A stretch of DNA of 64,000 nt from positions 124,001 to 188,000 of the forward strand of contig NSIR01000002.1 of assembly GCA_002737445.1 (NCBI GenBank), written 5' to 3'. Below, one piece after another: positions 52,699 to 60,445 of the stretch. A model generated the notes under the pieces. It saw nothing but the letters and a program-made list of their open reading frames with translations. It was not told the origin of the DNA and ran no database searches. The position numbers and the translations under genes are program-made. How positions within the stretch are numbered: position 1 is the first letter of the stretch; every line of letters starts with the position of its first letter. This DNA comes from Nitrosarchaeum sp. (GTDB lineage: Archaea > Thermoproteota > Nitrososphaeria > Nitrososphaerales > Nitrosopumilaceae).

Positions 52699-53145
52699 TT
52701 ACTTCCAAATGTTAATTGTGATAGATTTTTCTACGTTATTTCCCATAGAATCAATTCCCTCAGAACTAATTTTGTAGAGACCCTCTAAAACAGGAGTATC
52801 ATCATTTTTAATTTGATTCCAAAGAAATACAATTTGGTCTCCAGGTTCCAAAGTTGTAATTACTTGAGAAGATATTGGAGCATACATCATAATACCAAAT
52901 AATCCACTTATTTTCAAATCATATGATGTATTTGGAAAAATTAATTGTGTTGTTCCAGAATTCACAATGGTGATTTTAATTTCTTCTCCTTTTTTAAAAT
53001 CAGATTTTTCAGTAACTAATGAAATTGAAGGACCTTCTACAAATACAAGTTGATTCGTACTTTTTATTTCAAGCAGATAAAATCCAAAAGCAAACCCTGC
53101 TAAAAGACCAACACCGATAAAAATTACAAGACTTTTTGCTAACAA
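52699..53145 (-). CDS. Membrane-anchored Ig-like domain protein
   Basis: 148 residues. One N-terminal membrane helix (LVIFIGVGLLAGFAFGFYLL, about 5-25), then an all-beta domain. The segment EIKITIVNSGTTQLIFPNTSYDLKISG is the layout of the BsuPI/intracellular proteinase inhibitor beta-sandwich. Located after cbf5 on the same strand, 18 bp downstream; likely outside-facing. TTG start. Confidence 0.7.
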   Translation of the reverse strand: MLAKSLVIFIGVGLLAGFAFGFYLLEIKSTNQLVFVEGPSISLVTEKSDFKKGEEIKITIVNSGTTQLIFPNTSYDLKISGLFGIMMYAPISSQVITTLEPGDQIVFLWNQIKNDDTPVLEGLYKISSEGIDSMGNNVEKSITINIWK

Positions 53146-53163
53146 TTATTCAAGATATTTTTA

Positions 53164-54171
53164 TTAGATTTTTAAATCCTTTGGGATTGATTTTGTTCGC
53201 CATTTCTTTGGATATGTATTTGGAGCCATAATAATTCGTTTTGTCTGAAAAGCATATCCTTTAACTGCATCTCGTATTTCTTCTTCAGACATTGTTGATT
53301 CAGCCAAAGCTACCGCCTCTCCTTTTTGTGTATAAATTGCTACAATGTCACCCTTTTTCAAATTTGGAGAAATTTGTAGTATACCAGGAATTGCAAGTTG
53401 TGCACCATGACACATTGCATCTACTGCAGAATCACGAATCACTATGGATTTCAATTCACTTAGTGCATATTCTATGGGTTTAATTATTTTTAAAAGTCTA
53501 GTTTCATCCTTGTTTTCTTCCCAAAGTGCAAAAGCATTTGCAAGTTCATGTAAGGTTACCAACCCATCAGATTCGTAAAATTGATCAACTCTAGTTCTTC
53601 TTAGCTCTATCATTGTAGCGCCAGGACCAAGAAGTTCCCCCATATCATAATACAACTTTCGAATGTATGTTCCAGCTTCACATAATATTCGAGTTAAGAG
53701 TAATCTTTCTTTTTGTTCAAGTATTTCAAACTCGTAAATAGTTCGTGTTCGAGTTTGTCGGAGAACTGCAGAACGTTGTGGAGGTTTTTGGAATATTTCA
53801 CCAGTAAACAGTTCAAGTATTTGATTTAATTTTTCCTTTGACGGAAGTGAATGAAATCGTCCAAGAGCATGATACTCTTTTGGACCATAAAGTAATACAC
53901 CAAGTGCCTTTGTTGCCTCACCAAGACCTAAAGGTAATACACCTGAAACTTGCGGATCAAGAGTTCCACTATGACCAATTTTTTCAATCTTAAGAATTCT
54001 TTTTGTCCAAGCAACAGTTTCATGACTAGTAGGACCAGGAGGTTTATCCAAAATAATTAATCCATAATTAAATAATTGTTCAAGAGTTCGTTTATCATAA
54101 TATGTTCCATATGCATCATCTGTAATATCCTGATCAATAACTAATAAATTTTCAAGTTGTTTTAAAGTCAT
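53164..54171 (-). CDS. cbf5: tRNA/rRNA pseudouridine synthase Cbf5 (TruB family)
   Basis: 335 residues. Catalytic Asp72 in GTLDPQVSGVLPLG; GLIILDKPPGPTSHETVAWTKRIL before; AGTYIRKLYYDMG and a C-terminal PUA domain (IVIRDSAVDAMCHGAQLAIPGIL). It is the catalytic subunit of H/ACA guide RNPs. The start overlaps cmk (ATGA). Position after Cmk is the archaeal standard; L14e, often in between, is not present. Confidence 0.96.
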   Translation of the reverse strand: MTLKQLENLLVIDQDITDDAYGTYYDKRTLEQLFNYGLIILDKPPGPTSHETVAWTKRILKIEKIGHSGTLDPQVSGVLPLGLGEATKALGVLLYGPKEYHALGRFHSLPSKEKLNQILELFTGEIFQKPPQRSAVLRQTRTRTIYEFEILEQKERLLLTRILCEAGTYIRKLYYDMGELLGPGATMIELRRTRVDQFYESDGLVTLHELANAFALWEENKDETRLLKIIKPIEYALSELKSIVIRDSAVDAMCHGAQLAIPGILQISPNLKKGDIVAIYTQKGEAVALAESTMSEEEIRDAVKGYAFQTKRIIMAPNTYPKKWRTKSIPKDLKI

Positions 54172-54728
54172 AACAATTCTCTAACAGTTTCTTTTGCAAT
54201 ATGAATCACTTGTGTTGCATTAAGATTATCAGTATCAATAATTTTATCAAATACAGATATATCATTTCCAAAATCAAAATTATATAATTTTCGATATAAT
54301 TCACGATTTTTATCATATCTAATTTTTGTAATTTCATATGCTTCTAAAGAAGTCATATTGTCTCTACCTTGCATTCTTTTTGAACTGCTATCATGCGAAC
54401 CGGCTAACCAAATTTTGATACCATTATTCACAAGCCATGGAAGAGTATAACTTGTTATGACAGTTCCACCTTTGTTAAAAAGTTCAATTAATTTATCATC
54501 TACTTTTTTATCAAATTCAGAATTGTTTTCTCTTTGACTAAGAAATTTCATACCATTTTCAGTATCCCACCAATCATCACCAATGGCATTAAATCCATGC
54601 TCCTTTGCCATTTCTTTTAAAATATCACCACCACTAAGATATGTTAAATTAAATTCAGTTGCCAATCCTTTAGCTACAGTGGTTTTTCCAACAGCCGGAG
54701 GACCAGAAATTACAATTGACTTGGTCAA
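54168..54728 (-). CDS. cmk: Cytidylate kinase
   Basis: 186 residues, P-loop SGPPAVGKTTVAKGLA, then LAGSHDSSSKRMQGRDNMTSLEAYEITKIRYDKNRELY. It phosphorylates CMP and dCMP. The TTG start at 54728 overlaps the DUF106 stop. It sits between DUF106 and cbf5, the normal archaeal spc-tail order. No insertions. Confidence 0.94.
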   Translation of the reverse strand: MTKSIVISGPPAVGKTTVAKGLATEFNLTYLSGGDILKEMAKEHGFNAIGDDWWDTENGMKFLSQRENNSEFDKKVDDKLIELFNKGGTVITSYTLPWLVNNGIKIWLAGSHDSSSKRMQGRDNMTSLEAYEITKIRYDKNRELYRKLYNFDFGNDISVFDKIIDTDNLNATQVIHIAKETVRELL

Positions 54729-55366
54729 CTAGGACTCATTGATGTTTTTGTTAGTTTCATAATAATGCCACTAAATGCGATTGAAGCTAGGAAATACCAA
54801 GCCCAAAGAAATAGAGCGTTTTCTTGGTTAGCACATACGTCTTCAGGGTTTGCTGCTTTTGCGGCAGTACAAGTTAAATCAAAAAAACCACCAGGAATTA
54901 CGTTAAGAGAAATTGGAGATTGAGCTACAAGATGTGAAAATAATACAGGTAAGACAAAGTAAAATATCAAAATTAAAGGAACAAAAGTAATCATCATTGG
55001 TCTCATGTTCATTTGCATCATTTCCATAGACATTTTGTTCATGTAAGATGATTTTTTATTTAAAGTGTTAATCTTTTCTTGATCCTTTGATCTCATTGCA
55101 GACATTCTTTCTTTTTGCCAAGAACGTGTCTCTTTCATTATTCGTTGTAATTTTGTTTGATCAACCATTTTTTTTCTCACTAATGCATTGAAAATATTTA
55201 AGAGAATTCCAAAACCAGTTACACCAAACGCGGTTAGAATTACACCTTTTACCCATGGATCAGCACTTCCCATTACTGCACCATTGCCAGCACCAAGAAA
55301 TCCAAAAATACCATTATCTTCAAGAAATACAGAGTCCAAAAACAAAAATATAAAATTAAAATCCAT
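54725..55366 (-). CDS. DUF106 membrane protein (Oxa1/EMC3-like insertase)
   Basis: 213 residues. Three to four membrane helices and the cytoplasmic helical hairpin with basic residues (KLQRIMKETRSWQKERMSAMRSKDQ). DUF106 proteins are archaeal relatives of YidC/Oxa1/EMC3 and help insert membrane proteins, a fitting neighbour for SecY and FtsY. Starts ATG at 55366, 1 bp after the adk stop. Confidence 0.92.
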   Translation of the reverse strand: MDFNFIFLFLDSVFLEDNGIFGFLGAGNGAVMGSADPWVKGVILTAFGVTGFGILLNIFNALVRKKMVDQTKLQRIMKETRSWQKERMSAMRSKDQEKINTLNKKSSYMNKMSMEMMQMNMRPMMITFVPLILIFYFVLPVLFSHLVAQSPISLNVIPGGFFDLTCTAAKAANPEDVCANQENALFLWAWYFLASIAFSGIIMKLTKTSMSPS

Positions 55367-55367
55367 T

Positions 55368-55946
55368 TTACAGTCCTATCGCCTTAATTATTTTATCAGC
55401 CACTTCATCAATCATCCCTTCACGATTTAATACATGTTTTACCGGAGAGCCTGAAATAACAGCACATGCAGAAATCATACCAGATTGTATATCTAATTCT
55501 TTTTTAATATTGTCAATTGAGATATTATCTCTATTTCGAGTGGTGTCTTTCATACGTCTATTGTATATTTCTTCAGGCTTTGCTGAAACAGAAACAAAAT
55601 TGGAGGGTTTAAGAATTTGCAACACGTGATCAGGTAATCCAGGATAGCATCCCTCACTAGAATTGATAAAAGCGTGGGTATCAATAATGACCACATCGTC
55701 TTTTAACATTGCAAGCTTTTCAGCAGCAATTTTTTGAAGATTTTTTTGTTCGGATAAAGGTAATTTTCTTAATTCGTCTCTATCTTTAATGCCATTTTCT
55801 TTTGCAACTTCAAACATGATACTTCCAAAACTGTTAAGACTGACACTTTTGTTTTGATGTTTTAAAATTTCAGTAATTTTTATCAGCAATGAAGTTTTTC
55901 CAACACCTGGTATTCCTACCACTACAACTTTTCTACTTTCTGCCAA
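55368..55946 (-). CDS. adkA: Archaeal adenylate kinase AdkA
   Basis: About 192 residues. P-loop VVVVGIPGVGKTSLLIKI, and the archaeal AdkA type with FEVAKENGIKDRDELRKLP and VVIIDTHAFINSSEGCYPGLP. Balances AMP, ADP and ATP. The start is uncertain: TTG at 55946, or TTG at 55958 four codons earlier; both lie inside the secY end. Family starts favour the shorter. Placement after secY is conserved in archaea. Confidence 0.93.
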   Translation of the reverse strand: MAESRKVVVVGIPGVGKTSLLIKITEILKHQNKSVSLNSFGSIMFEVAKENGIKDRDELRKLPLSEQKNLQKIAAEKLAMLKDDVVIIDTHAFINSSEGCYPGLPDHVLQILKPSNFVSVSAKPEEIYNRRMKDTTRNRDNISIDNIKKELDIQSGMISACAVISGSPVKHVLNREGMIDEVADKIIKAIGL

Positions 55947-57363
55947 GCAATGCACCAAGACGAGGCATTACAACTTCAACTTGTTCTCTTACTAGTTGTG
56001 TGTAATAATTGATTAGAATATCCACCATAAGTAAAATTCCAATTCCTCCACCAAATACTCCTAAAACATCAGATACTCCAGCTAACAAACCCAAAATTAT
56101 AGAACCGATAATGGTAACAGATGGGATATATTTTGCAAGTAATGCCTCTACAGGTGCATTAGATCTTCTAAATCCAGGAATTTGTACATCTGCATCAAGT
56201 AAATTTTGAGCTGCACTCTTTGGCGATAAGCCACCTAGTTCAACCCACAATCTACCAAATAAGACCACAATTCCAACCATAAACAAAACGTAACCTATAG
56301 CTCTTCCGGGATCCAAAGCTGCAACTTCTAATCCTCTTGGTGGAGTGACATAGTAAATAATTCCTCCAATCGGAGTAGAAGGACTAGTAGGATCGAATTG
56401 ACCTAGAACATTCATGAATTGATTATTGTTTCGAGGGTTAAAGTTTGCCCATAACATCTGACCAAGAAATACAGCATTTGCAGTTAGAGCAGATGCCAAA
56501 ATGACTGGAATGTTTGAAGTATACAACATTTTGATTGGATATACTGCAGAGAAACCTCTGTATTTTGTAGAAACGATTGGAATTTCAATTTTCATTCCTT
56601 GTGTAAATACTAGAATTAAAAGAACTCCGGCAGTTAGACATAATCCAAATATGCTAGGCAATTGGTTCGAGCGGAATAAAATATTTGAAACATCTCCACT
56701 CATAATGGATTGACCAATGTATGGTATGATACCAATAGTACCGCCATCACCTGCAGGTAACGGACTGAATAAGCTCCATAAAATTTGCTGTGCAACACCT
56801 GCCATAATGAATAAACTGATTCCACTACCAAGTCCCCAACCTTTCTGAACTAATTCATCTAAGAACATAATGATAATCGATGCAGCCATCAATTGACCAA
56901 TCATAACATACAAGACATACGGTTCGGGTACACCTGCACCATAAACAGCAGTTGCATATACGATTGATTCAGCAACAATTACAATGTATGTTACCAGTTT
57001 AGTAGCAGTTTGAAAGATTCCTCGTTCTTCTGGTTTTTTAAAATCAAATTTTAGAATATCTGAACCTTTCAATAATTGCATTAAAAGACCTGCAGTAACA
57101 ATAGGTCCAATTCCTAATTCTGTAAGAGTTCCCTGTTGAGATGCAAAAATGACTCTAGCAAATTGTAGAAAATCAAATGCAGGTGTTGTTGATCCAAATA
57201 ATGGAGTTTGCCCCATCACCATGTAGATGAGTAATGCAATACCAGACCAAATTAATTTAGTTTGTAGTGATATCTTTTTTTTTGGTTTTGGTACTTGCGG
57301 AATGTATGGTTCAGCTTTGAAAACAACTTTTCTGATAAGAGTGGTGATTGTACCTTCAGCCAT
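55933..57363 (-). CDS. secY: Preprotein translocase subunit SecY
   Basis: 476 residues, ten membrane helices. Plug and gating regions follow the Sec61-alpha pattern: FARVIFASQQGTLTELGIGPIVTAGLLMQLLKGSDIL, ASIIIMFLDELVQKGWGLGSGISLFI, and IEIPIVSTKYRGFSAVYPIKMLYTSNIPVIL. It is the pore for Sec export. Its start overlaps L15, its end overlaps adkA. Complete, no truncation. Confidence 0.97.
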   Translation of the reverse strand: MAEGTITTLIRKVVFKAEPYIPQVPKPKKKISLQTKLIWSGIALLIYMVMGQTPLFGSTTPAFDFLQFARVIFASQQGTLTELGIGPIVTAGLLMQLLKGSDILKFDFKKPEERGIFQTATKLVTYIVIVAESIVYATAVYGAGVPEPYVLYVMIGQLMAASIIIMFLDELVQKGWGLGSGISLFIMAGVAQQILWSLFSPLPAGDGGTIGIIPYIGQSIMSGDVSNILFRSNQLPSIFGLCLTAGVLLILVFTQGMKIEIPIVSTKYRGFSAVYPIKMLYTSNIPVILASALTANAVFLGQMLWANFNPRNNNQFMNVLGQFDPTSPSTPIGGIIYYVTPPRGLEVAALDPGRAIGYVLFMVGIVVLFGRLWVELGGLSPKSAAQNLLDADVQIPGFRRSNAPVEALLAKYIPSVTIIGSIILGLLAGVSDVLGVFGGGIGILLMVDILINYYTQLVREQVEVVMPRLGALLGRK

Positions 57364-57781
57364 TATCAGCTAACACCTCTCCCCCTACTGATTTAATTTT
57401 CTCTTCGGCAGTTGCAGTAAATCTTTCGACTTTGACGGTGTATTTGTTTAATATTTTACCGCCACCTAGGAGTTTATCATATCCAGCGGTTGTTAGGTCT
57501 ATGATTTTCTTTCCTCCTTCATCTTTACCAAATTTTGAGAATAGATCATCTAGATCACGGACACTAGCCCATTTTCTTGTGATAATTGGGTGAGGTGGAT
57601 GAGTAGAATCGTGTCCAAAATGATCTGGATTTTCTTTTAGTAAAGTACTAAAATGATATTTATGCAATCCTGCAATTCCAAGTCCACCTTTGTGACCACT
57701 TGCACGGTGTTGACCAACTTGTCCCCATCCCATATGACGTCCGCCTCGTAGTCTTCGTGTTTTTCTTAATCTAGTTGCCAT
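57356..57781 (-). CDS. rpl15: 50S ribosomal protein L15 (uL15)
   Basis: 141 residues: TRLRKTRRLRGGRHMGWGQVGQHRASGHKGGLGIAGLHKYHFS, the arginine/glycine-rich N-terminus, and KYTVKVERFTATAEEKIKSVGGEVL at the end. It stabilises 23S rRNA folding. Overlaps secY by 8 bp at its end. Normal order L30-L15-SecY. Confidence 0.96.
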   Translation of the reverse strand: MATRLRKTRRLRGGRHMGWGQVGQHRASGHKGGLGIAGLHKYHFSTLLKENPDHFGHDSTHPPHPIITRKWASVRDLDDLFSKFGKDEGGKKIIDLTTAGYDKLLGGGKILNKYTVKVERFTATAEEKIKSVGGEVLADNG

Positions 57782-57782
57782 T

Positions 57783-58250
57783 TTACATCATATTCCTCAC
57801 TAAGGTTCCGAGATCTTTGTTTAGTCCAAGTATTCCTTTTTGTCCATACAATTTTTTTGTACTTCGTTTGAATCCATATCTTGGTGGAGCTAAAGCAAAC
57901 CAAGGTTTTAGAGGTTTTAATTTAGAAAGTGTTGCTTTTCCTTCAGCTAATGCAGAACCAAGTGCTTCAGTACTATCAAATCCAAGTTCTTTAAGATCAG
58001 CTAAGGTAATTTTTTTATATCCATCTTTTCTTGCTTTTTTATCAATTAATTCTATTGCTAAAGATGTCTCAAGTGGAATCCAAGTTACATAATGTTTCAC
58101 TTTGTTTAACATTCCCAAAGTATTGTCTTTAGCAGGTAAAATTGTAGCCCTATATTTTTTATCCAATTTCAGTAAAGTCATTGTAGTAGTTGCCCAATAA
58201 GGACAATCGGCTTGACCTTTGATTCTAACTACGAGATATGCGTTGACCAT
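57783..58250 (-). CDS. rpl30: 50S ribosomal protein L30 (uL30)
   Basis: 155 residues, the archaeal long form: YLVVRIKGQADCPYWATTTMTLLKLDKKYRATILPAKDNTLGMLNKVKHYVTW. It is 1 bp from L15 and 4 bp from S5. The extra C-terminal third is usual in archaea. Nothing unusual. Confidence 0.95.
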   Translation of the reverse strand: MVNAYLVVRIKGQADCPYWATTTMTLLKLDKKYRATILPAKDNTLGMLNKVKHYVTWIPLETSLAIELIDKKARKDGYKKITLADLKELGFDSTEALGSALAEGKATLSKLKPLKPWFALAPPRYGFKRSTKKLYGQKGILGLNKDLGTLVRNMM

Positions 58251-58254
58251 TTTA

Positions 58255-59013
58255 TTAACCCTGACTAAATGTCTGTTTTAGACAATCCAAGATAGCTTTT
58301 GAAGTTGAATTCATTGTTGGCGTAGAACCTGTTGCAGTTGTCCATGCATCTTTAAGACCCGCTAATTGTAATAATCGTTTAATTTTACCACCTGCTACTA
58401 ATCCCAATCCACGAGGTGCTGGAATTATTTCAATTGTAACACTTCCACCTTTGCCTCGAATCTTAAATGGAACAGAATGTTTTTTATCACATCTACATTC
58501 CCAACTACCACAACCTAATTTGATAGGACTTACGTTGAGAAGAGCTTGGTTTGTTGCTTTTTCAATTGCAATTCTCATTTGTTTAGATTTACCTTGACCG
58601 ACTCCCAAGTAACCATTTTCATTTCCAGTTGCAACTATTGCTTTGAATCGAGTAGATTGTCCATTAGAGGTCATTTTTTGAATAATACCCACATCAATAA
58701 CTTCACTTTTTAAATCAGGAAGTAATTTTTTAATTATACCAGCTTCTTGAATTCTTAAACCATCTTGAATAATTTCTTCAATTGAAGTAATTTCTCCAGA
58801 TGCTACTTTTTTTCCTAAAATTGTTTTTGGTATCCAAGGTTCCTCTTCTGGTTCTCTTTTTGGTCTTCTAGTTTGTGCACCAGGTTTACCTCCACCATAT
58901 GTTTTTTGACCACCAGGGCCACCACGACCACCAGGGCCACCACGACCACCAGGGCCACCACGACCACCAGGGCCAGATTTTCCAGCAGGTTTACTTTGTG
59001 TTGTTTGACTCAT
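58255..59013 (-). CDS. rps5: 30S ribosomal protein S5 (uS5) with an RGG/Gly-rich N-terminal tail
   Basis: 252 residues. Core: KSEVIDVGIIQKMTSNGQSTRFKAIVATGNENGYLGVGQGKSKQMRIAIEKA, the uS5 RNA-binding part. Before it stands an N-terminal tail of about 50 residues, with GPGG followed by three exact RGGPGG repeats (residues 14-35). Most archaeal S5 proteins have a shorter tail. The tail could bind RNA or act as a flexible contact. Order L18-S5-L30. Confidence 0.95.
   Translation of the reverse strand: MSQTTQSKPAGKSGPGGRGGPGGRGGPGGRGGPGGQKTYGGGKPGAQTRRPKREPEEEPWIPKTILGKKVASGEITSIEEIIQDGLRIQEAGIIKKLLPDLKSEVIDVGIIQKMTSNGQSTRFKAIVATGNENGYLGVGQGKSKQMRIAIEKATNQALLNVSPIKLGCGSWECRCDKKHSVPFKIRGKGGSVTIEIIPAPRGLGLVAGGKIKRLLQLAGLKDAWTTATGSTPTMNSTSKAILDCLKQTFSQG
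58909..58974 (-). repeat. 18-bp tandem repeats coding RGGPGG in rps5
   Basis: Three nearly identical 18-bp units (plus a partial one) encode residues 14-35. They are GC-rich in an AT-rich genome and likely slip during replication. Confidence 0.9.
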
Positions 59014-59014
59014 T

Positions 59015-59497
59015 TCATTTTACCTCTGTATCAATAACAGATTTAATTTTTGAAGTATCATTTTTTACTGTAAGATGTTTTCCTTGAATTCTATCATCAG
59101 ATGGAAATGTTTCCGGATCTGCTGGGACCTTAACACCTGCATCAACAACTCCTTTGAGAGCAGCTGCCATTCGTTGTGTGTATCTTCTAGTGCCAGTATA
59201 CAAAATAGCATCTTTGGCACCATTACCAAGAGCTTTCTTTCCAGCAAGATAACCAGTCAAGTATGCAGCAGATATGCTTTTTCTTGAACCCTTCCATCCT
59301 TTTGTAAGTAAATAGCTAGAGTGTGCAGATGCAATTACCTTATCGCCAGTCATGCCAGGTTTTAAAACTTGTACTTGAGTATTTTGATTACTGATATGAA
59401 CTGTAATAAAATCACGCTTACCAATCAATAATGTTCCACGTTTTTTGTAATTGGTCTTTTCTTCTCTCAATCTTCGAAGAATATTTGAATATGCCAT
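59015..59497 (-). CDS. rpl18: 50S ribosomal protein L18 (uL18)
   Basis: 160 residues: RRLREEKTNYKKRGTLLIGKRDFITVHISNQNTQVQVLKPGMTGDKVIASAHSSYL, and GAKDAILYTGTRRYTQRMAAALKGVVDAGVKVP. It binds 5S rRNA. A strong TATA box precedes it (59524-59531), so the spc tail starts a new transcript here. In many archaea L19e comes before L18; here argF does. Confidence 0.95.
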   Translation of the reverse strand: MAYSNILRRLREEKTNYKKRGTLLIGKRDFITVHISNQNTQVQVLKPGMTGDKVIASAHSSYLLTKGWKGSRKSISAAYLTGYLAGKKALGNGAKDAILYTGTRRYTQRMAAALKGVVDAGVKVPADPETFPSDDRIQGKHLTVKNDTSKIKSVIDTEVK

Positions 59498-59523
59498 CTA
59501 TAGAACACGAGTTTGAAACTGCT

Positions 59524-59531
59524 CTTATATA
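59524..59531 (-). promoter_or_regulatory. TATA box of the L18-S5-L30-L15-SecY operon
   Basis: TATATAAG reads on the minus strand at 59531-59524, about 31 bp before the L18 ATG and directly after the argF stop. It separates the ribosomal genes from argF. Confidence 0.65.
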
Positions 59532-59533
59532 CG

Positions 59534-60445
59534 TTAAGCGTGAATTATGGAAGCAAGTAAAGCTTTTTGAGTATGAAGTCTATTTTCTGCCTCATCCCAA
59601 ACAACAGATTGCGGACCATCAATTACAGATGATGTAACTTCATTTTCTCTTTTTGCCGGAAGACAATGCATGAATATTGCATTGTGAGAAGCATGATTCA
59701 TCAAAGTTTGATTGATCTGATATTTTGGTAGAAAATGTTTTATTCTTTTTGGATCGTTTGTATGAATTGAAGTGTATGTGTCAGTTACAACAACGTCAGC
59801 GTTTTTAATTGCAATGATAGGATCTACCGTTAAATCAATATCAATAAATTTTTCAGATTCTTTGAGAACCATTTTGTTAGGTTCGAATCCTTTCGGAGTT
59901 GCAATTGACAATTTAACATCAGATAAAGCACATCCATAAATCATTGAATTGCATACATTATTTCCATCACCAATCCAAGCAATTTTCAATCCTTTGATTT
60001 TACCTTTTTTTTCTTTAATGGTCATAAAATCTGCTAAAATTTGACAGGGATGAAAAGAATCAGATAGCCCATTAATGACAGGCACTGTGGATGATTTAGA
60101 TAATTTTTCCAACAGACTATGATCATAAACTCGAGCCATAATACAATCAGTATAACGTGACAGAGTTTTTGCAGTATCTTCAATTGATTCGCCTCGTGAC
60201 AATTGCATTTCATCAGATGAAAGATTTATTGCGTGTCCACCTAATTGATACATTCCAGTTTCAAAGCTAATTCGAGTTCTAGTAGAGGGTTTTTGGAAAA
60301 TCATTGTAAGTGTTTTATTTTTCAATAAAGGTTTAGTTCCATTTTTCAATTCTTTTTTAAGCAAAATAGAATAATCAATTAATTGTGTAAATTCTTTTGG
60401 GGTCAATTCCGCCAAAGTCAGTAAATCTTTTGTTTTGAGTTTCAT
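59534..60445 (-). CDS. argF: Ornithine carbamoyltransferase
   Basis: 303 residues. FQKPSTRTRISFETGMYQLGG binds carbamoyl phosphate (STRTR); NGLSDSFHPCQILADFMTIKEK; FMHCLPAKRENEVTSSVIDGPQSVVWDEAENRLHTQKALL closes the ornithine site. It makes citrulline in arginine synthesis. Starts in an ATGA overlap with the ftsY stop, an unusual partnership. Confidence 0.95.
   Translation of the reverse strand: MKLKTKDLLTLAELTPKEFTQLIDYSILLKKELKNGTKPLLKNKTLTMIFQKPSTRTRISFETGMYQLGGHAINLSSDEMQLSRGESIEDTAKTLSRYTDCIMARVYDHSLLEKLSKSSTVPVINGLSDSFHPCQILADFMTIKEKKGKIKGLKIAWIGDGNNVCNSMIYGCALSDVKLSIATPKGFEPNKMVLKESEKFIDIDLTVDPIIAIKNADVVVTDTYTSIHTNDPKRIKHFLPKYQINQTLMNHASHNAIFMHCLPAKRENEVTSSVIDGPQSVVWDEAENRLHTQKALLASIIHA

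Noticed and set aside
58875-59087. Plus-strand HDHQGHH-repeat protein
   Set aside because: It is the antisense of the GGRGGP repeats of S5, not a histidine-rich metal protein.
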